From assembly GCF_014648355.1 (NCBI RefSeq), contig NZ_BMQY01000003.1:331916-395915 (forward strand): a stretch of 64,000 bases of DNA. The letters are read 5' to 3'. The translations under genes and the position numbers were made by a program. Shown here in pieces: positions 50,776 through 59,871 of this stretch. Each line of letters opens with the position of its first letter. The stretch's first letter is position 1. The notes beneath the pieces are model-generated. The model did no database searches. It was not told the DNA's origin and saw only the letters and a program-made list of their open reading frames with translations. This DNA comes from Couchioplanes azureus (GTDB taxonomy: Bacteria; Actinomycetota; Actinomycetes; Mycobacteriales; Micromonosporaceae).

Positions 50776-51267
50776 TCAGTTGGCGTGCCAGATGGCCGCG
50801 TTCAGCGCGGTCGCGAAGGTCACCCAGGCCCAGTACGGCAGGAGCAGGCCGGCCGCGAGGCGGGAGACCGGGCGGAACAGCAGCACCGTCACGCCGATCG
50901 CCAGCCACAGCACGACGATGTCGGCCAGCGCCAGGCCGTACCGGCCGAGACCGAAGAAGATGGGCGTCCAGGCCGCGTTGAGGACGAGCTGGACCGCGTA
51001 CGCGGTGAGCGCCGGCGTCCAGCCCGACCGGCGCCACACCAGCCAGCCGGCCACGGCGATCATCGCGTACAGCAGCGTCCAGACCGGGCCGAACAGCCAC
51101 GACGGCGGCGCCCACGACGGCTGGTCCAGGCTCTGGTACTCGGCCGCCGTGCCGCTCACGCCCAGGCCGCCGATCAGCGCGGCGGCCGCCACCGCGGCGC
51201 CGAACGCCGGCAGGCTCCACAGCGAACCGTGCGCGGGGCCGGGGCGGTAGGCGACGCGGCTGCTCAT
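50776..51267 (-). CDS. TspO/MBR-family membrane protein
   Basis: A 163-residue protein with five membrane helices. QPSWAPPSWLFGPVWTLLYAMIAVAGWLVW is the family hallmark region (seen as PSWAPPSWLFGPVWTLLY), and LNAAWTPIFFGLGR and LLPYWAWVTFATALN follow in order. TspO binds tetrapyrroles and sterol-like molecules. Single gene next to the alpha-glucosidase gene, 28 bases from its stop, on the same strand. Confidence 0.93.
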   Translation of the reverse strand: MSSRVAYRPGPAHGSLWSLPAFGAAVAAAALIGGLGVSGTAAEYQSLDQPSWAPPSWLFGPVWTLLYAMIAVAGWLVWRRSGWTPALTAYAVQLVLNAAWTPIFFGLGRYGLALADIVVLWLAIGVTVLLFRPVSRLAAGLLLPYWAWVTFATALNAAIWHAN

Positions 51268-51295
51268 GACGGCGCAGTACCCCGGGCGCGGGCGA

Positions 51296-52990
51296 TCATG
51301 CCGGGCGCTTGTAGACGACCACCTGCCACGGCTGCAGTTCCAGGCCGGTCGGTGCCGGGACGTTGGTGAGCAGCAGCTCCGCCGACGACCACGCCTCGGC
51401 GTCCGGGATCTCGGCGCGGACCCGCTCGCCGGAGAAGTTGCCGATGCACAGCAGCTCCGCGTCGCCGTGCCGGCGGGTGAAGGCGTACAGGCGCTCGTCG
51501 TCGGGGAGCAGCATGGTGAAGTCGCCGTACACCACGACCGGGTCGTCGTGCCGGAGCGCGATCAGCCGGCGATAGAAGTGGTAGACCGAGTCGGGGTCCG
51601 CGACCGCCGCGGCGGCGTTGATCTCCTTGTAGTTCGGGTTCACCGCGAGCCACGGCGTGCCGGTCGTGAAGCCGGCCTGGGCCGAGTCGTCCCACTGCAT
51701 CGGCGTCCGCGCGTTGTCCCGGCCGCGGGCCCGCAGCACGGTGAGCACGTCCTCGCCCGAATGCCCCTCGTGCTCGACCGCCTGCGCGTACTGGCCCAGC
51801 GCCTCGATGTCACGGAAGTCGGCGATGGACGCGAACGGCGCGTTGGTCATGCCGAGTTCCTCGCCCTGATAGATGTACGGCGTCCCGCGGTGCAGATGCA
51901 GCACCGCGCCGAGCATCTTCGCCGACCGTACCCGGAACTCCGGCGAGTCGTCGCCGTAGCGCGAGACCACCCGGGGCTGGTCGTGGTTGTTCCAGTAGAG
52001 ACTGTTCCAGCCCACCTCCGCGAGCCCGGCCTGCCACCGCCCGAGGATGCCCTTGAGCTTGGTGAGCTGCAGCGGGTACAGCGCCCACGGGTCGGGGCCG
52101 CGGTCGACCCAGACGTGCTCGAAGCCGAAGACCATGTCGACCTCGCGCCGCGCCGGGTCGGTGTAGCGGGCCGCCTCCTCGATGGTCACGCTGGGCATCT
52201 CGGCGACCGTCAGCAGCGTGTCGCGGCCGGCGAAGACCCGCTCGTGCATCTCGTGCAGGAACTCGTGGTTGCGCGGGCCGTTCATGTAGTGCGGCCCGCC
52301 GTCGCCGTAGCGCGAACCCGGGCGCACCACCCCGTCGGGCAGCGACGTGTCCTTGGAGATGTGGTCGATGACGTCCATCCGGAAGCCGTCCACGCCCCGG
52401 TCCAGCCACCAGTTCATCATCGCGTACACCGCCTCGCGGACCTGCGGGTTCTCCCAGTTGAGGTCCGGCTGCTTGCGGCTGAAGACGTGCAGGTAGTACT
52501 CGCCCGTCGCCGGGTCGTACTCCCAGGCGGAGCCGCCGAAGACGGATCCCCAGTTGTTCGGCTCGGCGCCGGGCGTGCCGGGCTCCATACCCGGCCGGGC
52601 CGGCCGCCACCAGTACCAGTCGCGCTTGGGGTTGTCCCTGCTCTTGCGGCTCTCGGTGAACCAGGCGTGCTCGTCCGAGGAGTGGTTCACGACCAGGTCC
52701 ATGATCAGGCGCATGCCGCGCTCGTGCACCCCGGCCAGCAGCTCGTCGAAGTCGGCGAGCGTGCCGAAGGCCGGGTCGATGTCCTGGTAGTCGCTGATGT
52801 CGTAGCCGTTGTCGTCCTGCGGGGACCGGCAGATCGGCGACAGCCAGAGCACGTCGACGCCGAGGCCGGCGATATGGTCCAGGCGCTGGATGATCCCCCT
52901 CAGGTCGCCCATCCCGTCGCCGTTCGCGTCGGCGAAGCTGCGCGGGTAGATCTGGTAAACGACGGCCCGATGCCACCAGGGGTTCTCCAT
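51296..52990 (-). CDS. GH13 alpha-glucosidase (oligo-1,6-glucosidase type)
   Basis: A 564-residue cytosolic enzyme. The start WWHRAVVYQIYPRSFADANG is typical of GH13 exo-alpha-glucosidases; the conserved regions follow as DLVVNHSSDEH, the nucleophile Asp in GFRMDVIDH, the acid/base Glu in LTVAEMPSV, and the third carboxylate in WNNHDQPR. It cleaves alpha-1,4 or alpha-1,6 glucosides of small oligosaccharides. The ATG at 52990 has AGGGA upstream. Divergent from the GT4 gene by 62 bases, in which GGAACC and GGTTCC arms lie at 53009 and 53029. Confidence 0.93.
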   Translation of the reverse strand: MENPWWHRAVVYQIYPRSFADANGDGMGDLRGIIQRLDHIAGLGVDVLWLSPICRSPQDDNGYDISDYQDIDPAFGTLADFDELLAGVHERGMRLIMDLVVNHSSDEHAWFTESRKSRDNPKRDWYWWRPARPGMEPGTPGAEPNNWGSVFGGSAWEYDPATGEYYLHVFSRKQPDLNWENPQVREAVYAMMNWWLDRGVDGFRMDVIDHISKDTSLPDGVVRPGSRYGDGGPHYMNGPRNHEFLHEMHERVFAGRDTLLTVAEMPSVTIEEAARYTDPARREVDMVFGFEHVWVDRGPDPWALYPLQLTKLKGILGRWQAGLAEVGWNSLYWNNHDQPRVVSRYGDDSPEFRVRSAKMLGAVLHLHRGTPYIYQGEELGMTNAPFASIADFRDIEALGQYAQAVEHEGHSGEDVLTVLRARGRDNARTPMQWDDSAQAGFTTGTPWLAVNPNYKEINAAAAVADPDSVYHFYRRLIALRHDDPVVVYGDFTMLLPDDERLYAFTRRHGDAELLCIGNFSGERVRAEIPDAEAWSSAELLLTNVPAPTGLELQPWQVVVYKRPA

Positions 52991-53052
52991 GGTCCCTGGT
53001 TTAACACGGGAACCACGGACGAAACACCGGTTCCGCTCGCATACTGAGGATC

Positions 53053-54057
53053 ATGAAGGTGGCGCTGCTCGGACCGATCGCATGGCGCACGCCGCCCGTC
53101 CACTACGGGCCCTGGGAGCTGATCACCAGTTTGCTGGCCGAGGGGCTGACCGCGCGGGGCGTGGACGTGACGCTGTTCGCGACCCTCGACTCGGTCACGA
53201 AGGCCACCCTGGACGGGGTCGTCAGCCGCGGTTACGAGGAGGACCCGGACATCGACGGCCGGGTCTGGGAGGCGCTGCACGTCGGGTACGCCCTGGAGCG
53301 CTCCGGCGACTTCGACCTCGTCCACAACCACCTGGACTGGCTGCCGCTGGCGTTCTCGGGCCACTGCCGGGCGCCCATGCTCACCACGATCCACGGTTTC
53401 TCCGGGCCGAACATCCTGCCGGCGTACCGCCGGGCCCGGTCGGCGTTCGTGTCCATCTCCGACGCCGACCGCTCGCCCGACCTCGACTACCTCGGCACCG
53501 TCTACCACGGCGTCGACCTGGACGAGCTCCCCTTCACCCCGGACGGCGGCGACGGCCTGGTCTGCTTCGGGCGCATCCATCCGGACAAGGGCACCCACGC
53601 GGCCGTCGAGATCGCCCGCCGGGCCGGCCGGCGGCTCACGCTGTGCGGCATCGTCCAGGACGAACGGTACTTCCACCAGCAGGTCGAGCCGCACATCGAC
53701 GGCGACGCCGTGGTCTACCTCGGATCGGTCGGGCCCCAGGACCGGGCACGGATCCTCGGCGGCAGCGCGGCCCTGCTGCACCCGATCCGGTTCGCGGAGC
53801 CGTTCGGGCTGTCGGTGGTGGAGTCGATGATCTGTGGCACGCCGGTGATCGCGTACCCGAGAGGCTCGATGCCCGAGGTGGTGGACGAGGGTCTCACCGG
53901 CCGCCTCGTCGACGGCGTCGACGAGGCCGTCACGGCCGTCGCGGGCATCGGCCGCCTGGACCGGGCGGCCTGCCGGGCGCGGGCCCGCAGCCGCTTCTCG
54001 GCCGACCGCATGGTCGATGACTACCTGAAAATTTATCGGGAATTCGTCGGCCCATAA
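53053..54057 (+). CDS. GT4 glycosyltransferase
   Basis: A 334-residue GT-B enzyme. The N-terminal acceptor domain starts MKVALLGPIAWRTPPVHYGP, and the C-terminal domain has FGRIHPDKGTHAAVEIAR and the donor-binding E-x7-E-like motif PIRFAEPFGLSVVESMICGTPVIAY. There is no membrane segment. It is the first of two glycosyltransferase genes leading to a GH130 gene; a gap of 102 bases with its own promoter-like sequence separates it from the second. Confidence 0.9.
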   Translation: MKVALLGPIAWRTPPVHYGPWELITSLLAEGLTARGVDVTLFATLDSVTKATLDGVVSRGYEEDPDIDGRVWEALHVGYALERSGDFDLVHNHLDWLPLAFSGHCRAPMLTTIHGFSGPNILPAYRRARSAFVSISDADRSPDLDYLGTVYHGVDLDELPFTPDGGDGLVCFGRIHPDKGTHAAVEIARRAGRRLTLCGIVQDERYFHQQVEPHIDGDAVVYLGSVGPQDRARILGGSAALLHPIRFAEPFGLSVVESMICGTPVIAYPRGSMPEVVDEGLTGRLVDGVDEAVTAVAGIGRLDRAACRARARSRFSADRMVDDYLKIYREFVGP

Positions 54058-54091
54058 CAGGACTCTTGTTACCGTTTAATACTGAATTGCG

Positions 54092-54109
54092 GCAAATGCG
54101 CATATTTGC
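54092..54109. promoter_or_regulatory. Inverted repeat upstream of the second GT4 gene
   Basis: GCAAAT-GCGCAT-ATTTGC, with 6-base arms around an ATGCGCAT core, within an AT-rich stretch (54058-54115) unusual for this genome. TAATAC at 54077-54082 could be a -10. It is a probable promoter region for the GT4-GH130 operon. Confidence 0.4.
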
Positions 54110-54159
54110 GTCCATGTCGTGCTGCGGGGAGGCAGCAACCTGAGCAGAAAGGGCCCGTC

Positions 54160-55311
54160 ATGCCCGCCACGTACGGCTTTCTCAGCACCTATCCCCCGAC
54201 TCAATGCGGTTTGGCGACGTTCAACGCGGCGCTGGCGTCCCACCTCACCGGCGGCGCACCCGGCAGCGGCGTGGTCCGCCTGCTCTCCGCGGACGCGGCC
54301 GGCGGCGGGCTGGAAGTCGACCGCACGGCACCCCGGGTGGTGCACACGTGGCACACCGACACCCCCGGCGGCTGGGCGGCCGCCGCGAACGCGCTGAACC
54401 GCTTCGACGTCGCCGTCGTCCAGCACGAGTACGGCATCTACCCCGGCGTCGACGGCGACGAGATCCTGCCGCTGCTGCGCACGCTGAAGATCCCGACGAT
54501 CGTGGTGCTGCACACCGTCCTCAGCACACCGTCGCCCATGCAGCGCTCGGTGCTGGAGCGCATCGTGGCCCGCGCCGACGCCGTCGTGACCATGACGGAC
54601 ACCGCGCGGCAGCGACTGACCTCCGGATACCGGGTGGACCCGCGCAAGGTCACCGTCATCCCGCACGGCGCCGGCAGCCACTCCAGCGCGCCGCGCGAGA
54701 CGCTGGAAGTCCCGCACCTGCTCACCTGGGGACTGCTCGGCCCCGGCAAGGGCATCGAGTGGGCGCTGCGCGCGCTGGCCCTGCTCGGCGACCTGGACCC
54801 GGCGCCGGTCTACACGGTCGCCGGGCGCACCCATCCCAAGGTGCTCGAGCACCAGGGCGACCGCTACCGGGACTCGCTCAAGGCGCTCGCCGCCGAGCTG
54901 GGCGTCACCGAGCGGGTGCGGTGGGAGGACGTCTACCTGGACCAGGCGGCGCTGAGCCGGCTGATCCGCTCCGCCGACGTGGTGGTGCTGCCGTACGACT
55001 CGACCGAGCAGGTGACCTCGGGCGTGCTGATCGAGGCGGTCGGCGCCGGAGTGCCCGTCGTCGCGACGGAGTTCCCCCACGCCGTGGAGCTGCTCGCCGA
55101 CGGGCCCGGCCTGCTCGTGCCGCACCAGGACCCGGAGGCGATGGCGGCCGGCATCCGGCATGCGCTGCACGCCCCGGCCCCCGCGAACCGCCTCACCGGG
55201 CTGGCCGGCGGCCCGACCCTGCGCTGGCCCGCCGTGGCCGCCCGCTACCAGAGCCTGGCCGGGCGGCTGCTCGCCGAGCGCCGGCCCGTCGCCGCCTCCG
55301 TACCGGCGTGA
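54160..55311 (+). CDS. GT4 glycosyltransferase (mannosyltransferase-like)
   Basis: A 383-residue GT-B enzyme. YGFLSTYPPTQCGLATFNAAL is a conserved opening in the group of glycosyltransferases found with GH130 (seen as FLSTYPPTQCGLATF); VVQHEYGIYPG, VIPHGAG, LTWGLLGPGKGIEWAL and TSGVLIEAVGAGVPVVAT follow. The ATG at 54160 has AAAGGG upstream. Its stop overlaps the GTG of the next gene. It probably transfers a hexose such as mannose to an intracellular acceptor; this is inferred from context. Confidence 0.9.
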   Translation: MPATYGFLSTYPPTQCGLATFNAALASHLTGGAPGSGVVRLLSADAAGGGLEVDRTAPRVVHTWHTDTPGGWAAAANALNRFDVAVVQHEYGIYPGVDGDEILPLLRTLKIPTIVVLHTVLSTPSPMQRSVLERIVARADAVVTMTDTARQRLTSGYRVDPRKVTVIPHGAGSHSSAPRETLEVPHLLTWGLLGPGKGIEWALRALALLGDLDPAPVYTVAGRTHPKVLEHQGDRYRDSLKALAAELGVTERVRWEDVYLDQAALSRLIRSADVVVLPYDSTEQVTSGVLIEAVGAGVPVVATEFPHAVELLADGPGLLVPHQDPEAMAAGIRHALHAPAPANRLTGLAGGPTLRWPAVAARYQSLAGRLLAERRPVAASVPA

Positions 55312-56390
55312 GCGTCTCCCTGCGGCTGGTACCGCCGCCCATGCACCTGCTCGACGCGCCGGAGCCGAACTGGTCGCACCTGCTCCGGCTCTCCGACGAC
55401 ACCGGTCTGCTCGAGCACGCCCGCAACGCGATCGTGCGGCGCGAACACGGATACTGCGTGGACGACGTGGCCCGGGGCCTGGTCGTGGCGAGCCGCGAAC
55501 CGCAGCCCGCGGCCCACGTGATCACGCTGGCCGAGCGGTACCTCGCGTTCCTCACCCACGCCACGGCGGCGGACGGCAGGGTTCGCAACCGGCTGTCGTA
55601 CGAGCGCCGCTGGCTGGACGAGCCCGGCACCGGCGACTGGTGGGGCCGCGCCCTCTGGGGCCTGGGCACGGCGGCCGCCCGCAGCACCGTCCCGTGGATC
55701 CGCAAGGAGGCCCGCGAGGCCTTCTCGATCGCCGCCCGGCAGCGCTCGCCGTGGCCGCGGGCGATGGCCTTCGCCGGGCTGGGCGCCGCCGAGGTGCTGC
55801 GCGCCGACCCGCGCGCCGGCGAGGCGGCGCAACTGCTGGCCGACGCGGCCACCGTCATCGGGCTGCCCGGCGGCGACCCGCGCTGGGTCTGGCCGGAACG
55901 CGAGCTCACGTACGCCAACCCGGCCCTGCCCGAGGTTCTCATCCACGCCGGCGACCTGCTGGGCGACGAGCCCCTGCTCGCCGACGGCCTGCGCATGCTG
56001 GGTTGGCTGTGCCGGATGCAGGACCACGACGGGCACCTGTCCACCGTGCCGGTGGGTGGCTGGCGTCCCGGCGCCGAACGGCACCGCTTCGACCAGCAGC
56101 CGATCGAGGCCGCCGCCACCGCCGACGCCTGCGCCACGGCCGCGGCGGTCACCGGCGACGACACGTGGGACGCGCCGCTGCGGGCGGCGATCGGGTGGTT
56201 CCTCGGCGACAACGACACGGGGACCGTCATGTACGACCCGCAAACCGGCGGGGGATATGACGGATTGACGGCTCATGGGCCTAATCTGAACCAAGGTGCC
56301 GAATCCACTCTCGCGCTCGTCTCCACGTTGCAGCACGCCCGCGCGTGGGCAGGTCGCGGCGCGACCAGACAGTCAGGTGGCCCAGCGTGA
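55308..56390 (+). CDS. Alpha/alpha-toroid (six-hairpin-like) protein of the GH130 locus
   Basis: A 360-residue soluble helical protein. Repeated paired helices and aromatic, acidic loops (YCVDDVARGLVVASRE, DWWGRALWGLGTAAARS, RWVWPERELTYANPALPEVLIHAG) resemble the six-hairpin glycosidase fold. The loop FDQQPIEAAATADACATA carries acidic residues placed like catalytic ones. I cannot assign a GH family. It starts with GTG overlapping the GT4 stop and ends overlapping the GH130 GTG, so all three are co-translated. Confidence 0.75.
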   Translation: MSVSLRLVPPPMHLLDAPEPNWSHLLRLSDDTGLLEHARNAIVRREHGYCVDDVARGLVVASREPQPAAHVITLAERYLAFLTHATAADGRVRNRLSYERRWLDEPGTGDWWGRALWGLGTAAARSTVPWIRKEAREAFSIAARQRSPWPRAMAFAGLGAAEVLRADPRAGEAAQLLADAATVIGLPGGDPRWVWPERELTYANPALPEVLIHAGDLLGDEPLLADGLRMLGWLCRMQDHDGHLSTVPVGGWRPGAERHRFDQQPIEAAATADACATAAAVTGDDTWDAPLRAAIGWFLGDNDTGTVMYDPQTGGGYDGLTAHGPNLNQGAESTLALVSTLQHARAWAGRGATRQSGGPA

Positions 56391-57889
56391 CCGCGACTCT
56401 CGACCCGCACGAGGTGCGGACCACCTCCCTCGTCCAGCGCCACGCGATCACGATGCAGCCCGACGGCCGGCGCGTGGTGATCAAGCTCTTCGTGCCCGGT
56501 GAGGACGCCCAGGTCGTCCGGACCCGGGCCCACCGCCTCATCGAACGCGTCCTGCAGCTCGACGAGGACGAGATCGGCCGGCTGGTCGACGACGTGATGA
56601 CCCGGTTCTCGGGCCGCCACCACGACCTGCTGCACACCTTCCAGCACCACTACGACCTGGTGCACCACCGCGTGCCGGCGGACGTCGAGCTGTCACCCAA
56701 CGCGCGTACGCTGATCGGCGCGTACTTCAGCCACGAGTACTCGGTCGAGGCCGCGGCGCTGTGCAACCCGTCGATGATCCCGCACCCCGACCAGAGCGGC
56801 CTGGGCCCGGGGCAGCTGCGGGTGGCGATCAGCCTGCGCCAGATCGGCGAGGGCCACATCTCCTCCATCGGTTTCTGCTCGGCGGTCCTCGGCCCCAACG
56901 ACGGCATCCGGCTGGAGGACCGCGCCGGGCCGCTGGTGATCGGCGAGCGCACCGGCGCCCGGCACCAGCGCGACCTGCTCGCCGCCGGCCTCGCCGAGCT
57001 CGAGATCGACAACGAGCTGACCTGTAGTGTGCTGGGCTCGCTGCCGGAGCGCTACGACGACGAGGAGTTCGAGGACGTCCTCGGCCACCTCCCCGGCGAG
57101 CTGCTGGCACGGCCCACCACCGGCGAGACCCTGGCGGTGCTGCGCGAGCTCGTCGCCACCGACTACGCGGTGACGTTCCCGGCCACCGTGCCGCTGCACC
57201 AGCGCGTGCTCTGGCCCGCCACGCCGGCCGAGAGCAACGGCATGGAGGACGCCCGCTTCGTGCAGGTCGCCGATTCCGACGGCCGCATGTCCTACCAGGC
57301 CACCTACACCGCGTACGACGGCCGGCAGATCGGCGGCCGCATGCTGCACACCCGCGACCTGCGCCACTTCGAGGTCACGGCCCTGCGCGGACCGGCGGCG
57401 CGCAACAAGGGCATGGCGTTGTTCCCGCGCCCGGTCAACGGCCGGCACCTCGCGCTGTGCCGCTCGGACGGCGAGACGCTGGGTCTGAGCGAACGCGACG
57501 GGTCGAACCAGTGGCAGGAGGCCGTACCCCTGCTGGTGCCGCACCGGGGATGGGACCTCATCCAGGTCGGCAACTGCGGCTCCCCGATCGAGACCGACGC
57601 CGGCTGGCTGGTGCTCACCCACGGCGTCGGCCCCATGCGCCGCTACGTGATCGGCGCGATGATGCTCGACCTGGAGCACCCCGAGCGGGTCATCGCCGAC
57701 CTGCCGCACGGCCTGCTGGACCCGGACGAGATCGAACGCGAGGGCTACGTGCCGAACGTGGTCTACTCCTGCGGGGGCGTGCTGCACAACGGACGCCTCT
57801 GGCTGCCGTACGGCGCCAGCGACGTCCGCGTCGGCTTCGCCAGCATCCCCCTGGGCCGCCTGCTGGACGCCATGGTCGTCGTGCCCTGA
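56387..57889 (+). CDS. GH130-family mannoside phosphorylase/hydrolase
   Basis: A 500-residue enzyme. The C-terminal five-bladed beta-propeller has the GH130 signatures NGMEDARFVQ, YQATYTAYDG, RNKGMALFPR, WDLIQVGNCGSPIET and YSCGGVLHNGRLWLPYG; the Asp in GMEDAR corresponds to the catalytic acid of the family. An N-terminal helical extension of about 150 residues precedes it. GH130 enzymes cleave or phosphorolyse beta-mannosides. Last gene of a co-translated operon with a GT4 and a toroid protein, suggesting one system for making and trimming a mannose-containing oligosaccharide. Confidence 0.88.
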   Translation: MTATLDPHEVRTTSLVQRHAITMQPDGRRVVIKLFVPGEDAQVVRTRAHRLIERVLQLDEDEIGRLVDDVMTRFSGRHHDLLHTFQHHYDLVHHRVPADVELSPNARTLIGAYFSHEYSVEAAALCNPSMIPHPDQSGLGPGQLRVAISLRQIGEGHISSIGFCSAVLGPNDGIRLEDRAGPLVIGERTGARHQRDLLAAGLAELEIDNELTCSVLGSLPERYDDEEFEDVLGHLPGELLARPTTGETLAVLRELVATDYAVTFPATVPLHQRVLWPATPAESNGMEDARFVQVADSDGRMSYQATYTAYDGRQIGGRMLHTRDLRHFEVTALRGPAARNKGMALFPRPVNGRHLALCRSDGETLGLSERDGSNQWQEAVPLLVPHRGWDLIQVGNCGSPIETDAGWLVLTHGVGPMRRYVIGAMMLDLEHPERVIADLPHGLLDPDEIEREGYVPNVVYSCGGVLHNGRLWLPYGASDVRVGFASIPLGRLLDAMVVVP

Positions 57890-57979
57890 CCCCGGGCGTA
57901 CCCGCCAAGTCGACTTTGGTTGATCCGGCATCGACTTTCGCCGGTGTCGCCGCCGCGGTCCGTGCGGCAAGATCAAGAC

Positions 57980-58645
57980 GTGATCGAGGACAGGACCGTG
58001 GCGACCCCGGTGTGGGTCCGCGCCGCCGTGTGGCTCGCACTGCCCGCCGTCGGCGCCGGAGTCGGCTGGGTGGTGCGGCAACTGCTGGACTGGATCGTGC
58101 GCATCCCGTTCGTGCCGATGCGGGACGCGCTGGAGTGGGCTGCCGAAGCGCCCGACCCCCAGGCGACCTTCGTCGCCCTGGCGCTGGGCGCGGCGCTCGG
58201 GCTGGTGCTCGCCTACTACGTCGACCGGGAGTCGCTCACGGTGCAGGCCGCCGGCACCGAGGTGGTGCTCACCCGCCCCGGCGTCCGCCGGACGGTCCCC
58301 CGCGGCGAGATCACGGCGGCCTACCGCGACCGGGATGAGCTGGTCCTACTCGGCCGCGCCGGGCAGGAGCTGGCCCGCGAGCCGTGCCACCTCGCACCGC
58401 GGCGGCTGGCCACCCTGTTCGGCAGCACCTGGCACGACCGTGACCCCTACGCCGACGCCTACCGCCGCTGGGTGCCGGGCCTGCCGGAGCTGCCGGCCGA
58501 GGCGGAAGCCATGCTCAAGGCCCGGCAGAAGGCCCTCGACAAGGGCGACACCGACGAGGCCCAGGAGCTCCGCACCGAACTGTCCCGCCTCGGCTTCGTC
58601 CTCCGCGACGAGCGCAAGCGCCAGCACTTCCGCCGCACCGGATAG
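57980..58645 (+). CDS. YqeB-family membrane protein
   Basis: A 221-residue protein. Two membrane helices (about 15-35 and 60-85) precede a cytosolic PH-like domain and a helical end; the conserved block DPYADAYRRWVPGLPELPAE and MLKARQKAL matches the YqeB family. Function unknown. GTG start at 57980. The gene follows the GH130 operon after 90 bases. Confidence 0.78.
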   Translation: MIEDRTVATPVWVRAAVWLALPAVGAGVGWVVRQLLDWIVRIPFVPMRDALEWAAEAPDPQATFVALALGAALGLVLAYYVDRESLTVQAAGTEVVLTRPGVRRTVPRGEITAAYRDRDELVLLGRAGQELAREPCHLAPRRLATLFGSTWHDRDPYADAYRRWVPGLPELPAEAEAMLKARQKALDKGDTDEAQELRTELSRLGFVLRDERKRQHFRRTG

Positions 58646-58902
58646 AACGTCGGTGCCGGTTCCCGGGCCGGGGCCCGGTCGACAACCGGGCCGGCGTCGG
58701 CGACGAACTACAGTAGGTGTGCGGTGCTGTCCATAGTGTTCGTCGTGGTTCTCCTCGCCGCTGCAGTAGCCGACACCACCTCTGCGCGGACCGTTGGCGA
58801 ACGCCCAGTCCACGACCGGTCGACGCCGTCCGGTAGACCCGCGCGGATGCGCCGGCACCCCGGCTACCTCGGTGGGAGCGCGGGGGGCGCTGGCGTGGCG
58901 GT

Positions 58903-59607
58903 TCAGGTGAGTGCCACCTCGTGGCCGGGGGCCGGCCGGTCCGCTGCCGCTGCCCGGGCCGACACGCCCCGGGCCAGTAGGTACCCGACCATCCACAACT
59001 CGCCGATCGTGGCGGGCGCGGTGAGCGCGTATGCCACCCCGGGCGCGGCGGGGAGGAGGGCGGCGACGGGAACGCTCAGGACGTACCCGATGCCACCGCC
59101 GACGAGGATCCAGCCGAGCGGCCGGGGCATGTAGCCGGAACGGCCGACCAGCCATCCCATGGGGATCAGCCACAGCCCGAAGAACAGGCCCGCCAGGCTT
59201 GTCGCTGCGGTGTTGAGGTCGTAGAGCAGCAGCGCGTCTGCGCCTGAGGTTGCGTCAGCGCGCAGCGCCACCTTGAGCGCGGTGGCCGAGAACATCGTGG
59301 CCACCAGGATCAGCGCGCAGTTCACCAGGCCGAACGCGGCGATCGACGCGGCGGCGACGGGGTGCACCGGCCGGAACAGTCTCCAGAACCACACCGCGGT
59401 GACGGCCTGGGTGAGCACCACGGTGACGTCGGCGACGATGCCGAGGCGGGCGAGCCCCTCGTGTGCGACCAGGTCCGCGGCCGTCCGTGCGGCGTCGTCC
59501 GGGGCGTAGAGCTGCGCATGGATGAGCAGGAAGGCGAGCACGCCGGAGACGGCGAGGCCGAGGTAGGCCAGGCCGGCGATCCGGGCGGTGCGTCTGGCGT
59601 CGGTCAT
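58903..59607 (-). CDS. DUF4386-family membrane protein
   Basis: A 234-residue protein with six membrane helices. The opening RRTARIAGLAYLGLAVSGVLA, the loop LYDLNTAATSLAGLFFGLWLIPMGWLV and the end GELWMVGYLLARGV are typical of DUF4386. No function is known. The ATG at 59607 follows GGAGGACTCC-like sequence (GGAGG). It stands 36 bases after the stop of the XRE regulator gene on the same strand, so it may share that transcript. The plus strand opposite its 3' part and the 257-base gap 58646-58902 holds no supported gene. Confidence 0.82.
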   Translation of the reverse strand: MTDARRTARIAGLAYLGLAVSGVLAFLLIHAQLYAPDDAARTAADLVAHEGLARLGIVADVTVVLTQAVTAVWFWRLFRPVHPVAAASIAAFGLVNCALILVATMFSATALKVALRADATSGADALLLYDLNTAATSLAGLFFGLWLIPMGWLVGRSGYMPRPLGWILVGGGIGYVLSVPVAALLPAAPGVAYALTAPATIGELWMVGYLLARGVSARAAAADRPAPGHEVALT

Positions 59608-59643
59608 GGAGTCCTCCAGGTTGGCGATGGGGTGGCGCGCGCG

Positions 59644-59871
59644 TCAGTCGTGCGGTGCGTCGTACTGGAAGACGGCGTCGAGGGGTACGCCGAAGACCTG
59701 GGCGATCTGGAACGCCATCTCGAGCGAGGGCGAGTAGCGGCACTGCTCGATCGCGATGACCGTCTGCCTGGTGACGCCGAGGCGGCGGGCCAACTCGGCC
59801 TGTGTCATCTGGTCGGTGTCGGAGCGCAGCTGCCGGATGCGGTTGGTCACCCGGGTGGGTTTGGGGCTCAT
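59644..59871 (-). CDS. Small XRE-family transcriptional regulator
   Basis: A 75-residue single-domain helix-turn-helix protein: IRQLRSDTDQMTQAELARRLGVTRQTVIAIEQ and SPSLEMAFQIAQVFGVPLD (quoted in short parts: MTQAELARRLGVTRQTV is the HTH). The type is common in small regulators paired with a DUF2178-like membrane protein. Its ATG overlaps the stop of the membrane-protein gene (ATGA). It probably binds the inverted repeat around their common promoter. Confidence 0.88.
   Translation of the reverse strand: MSPKPTRVTNRIRQLRSDTDQMTQAELARRLGVTRQTVIAIEQCRYSPSLEMAFQIAQVFGVPLDAVFQYDAPHD

Noticed and set aside
58724..59134. A plus-strand frame beginning with a signal-peptide-like MLSIVFVVVLLAAAVAD
   Set aside because: It has only a weak AGGTG before a GTG, no similarity after the hydrophobic start, and its second half is antisense to the DUF4386 gene.
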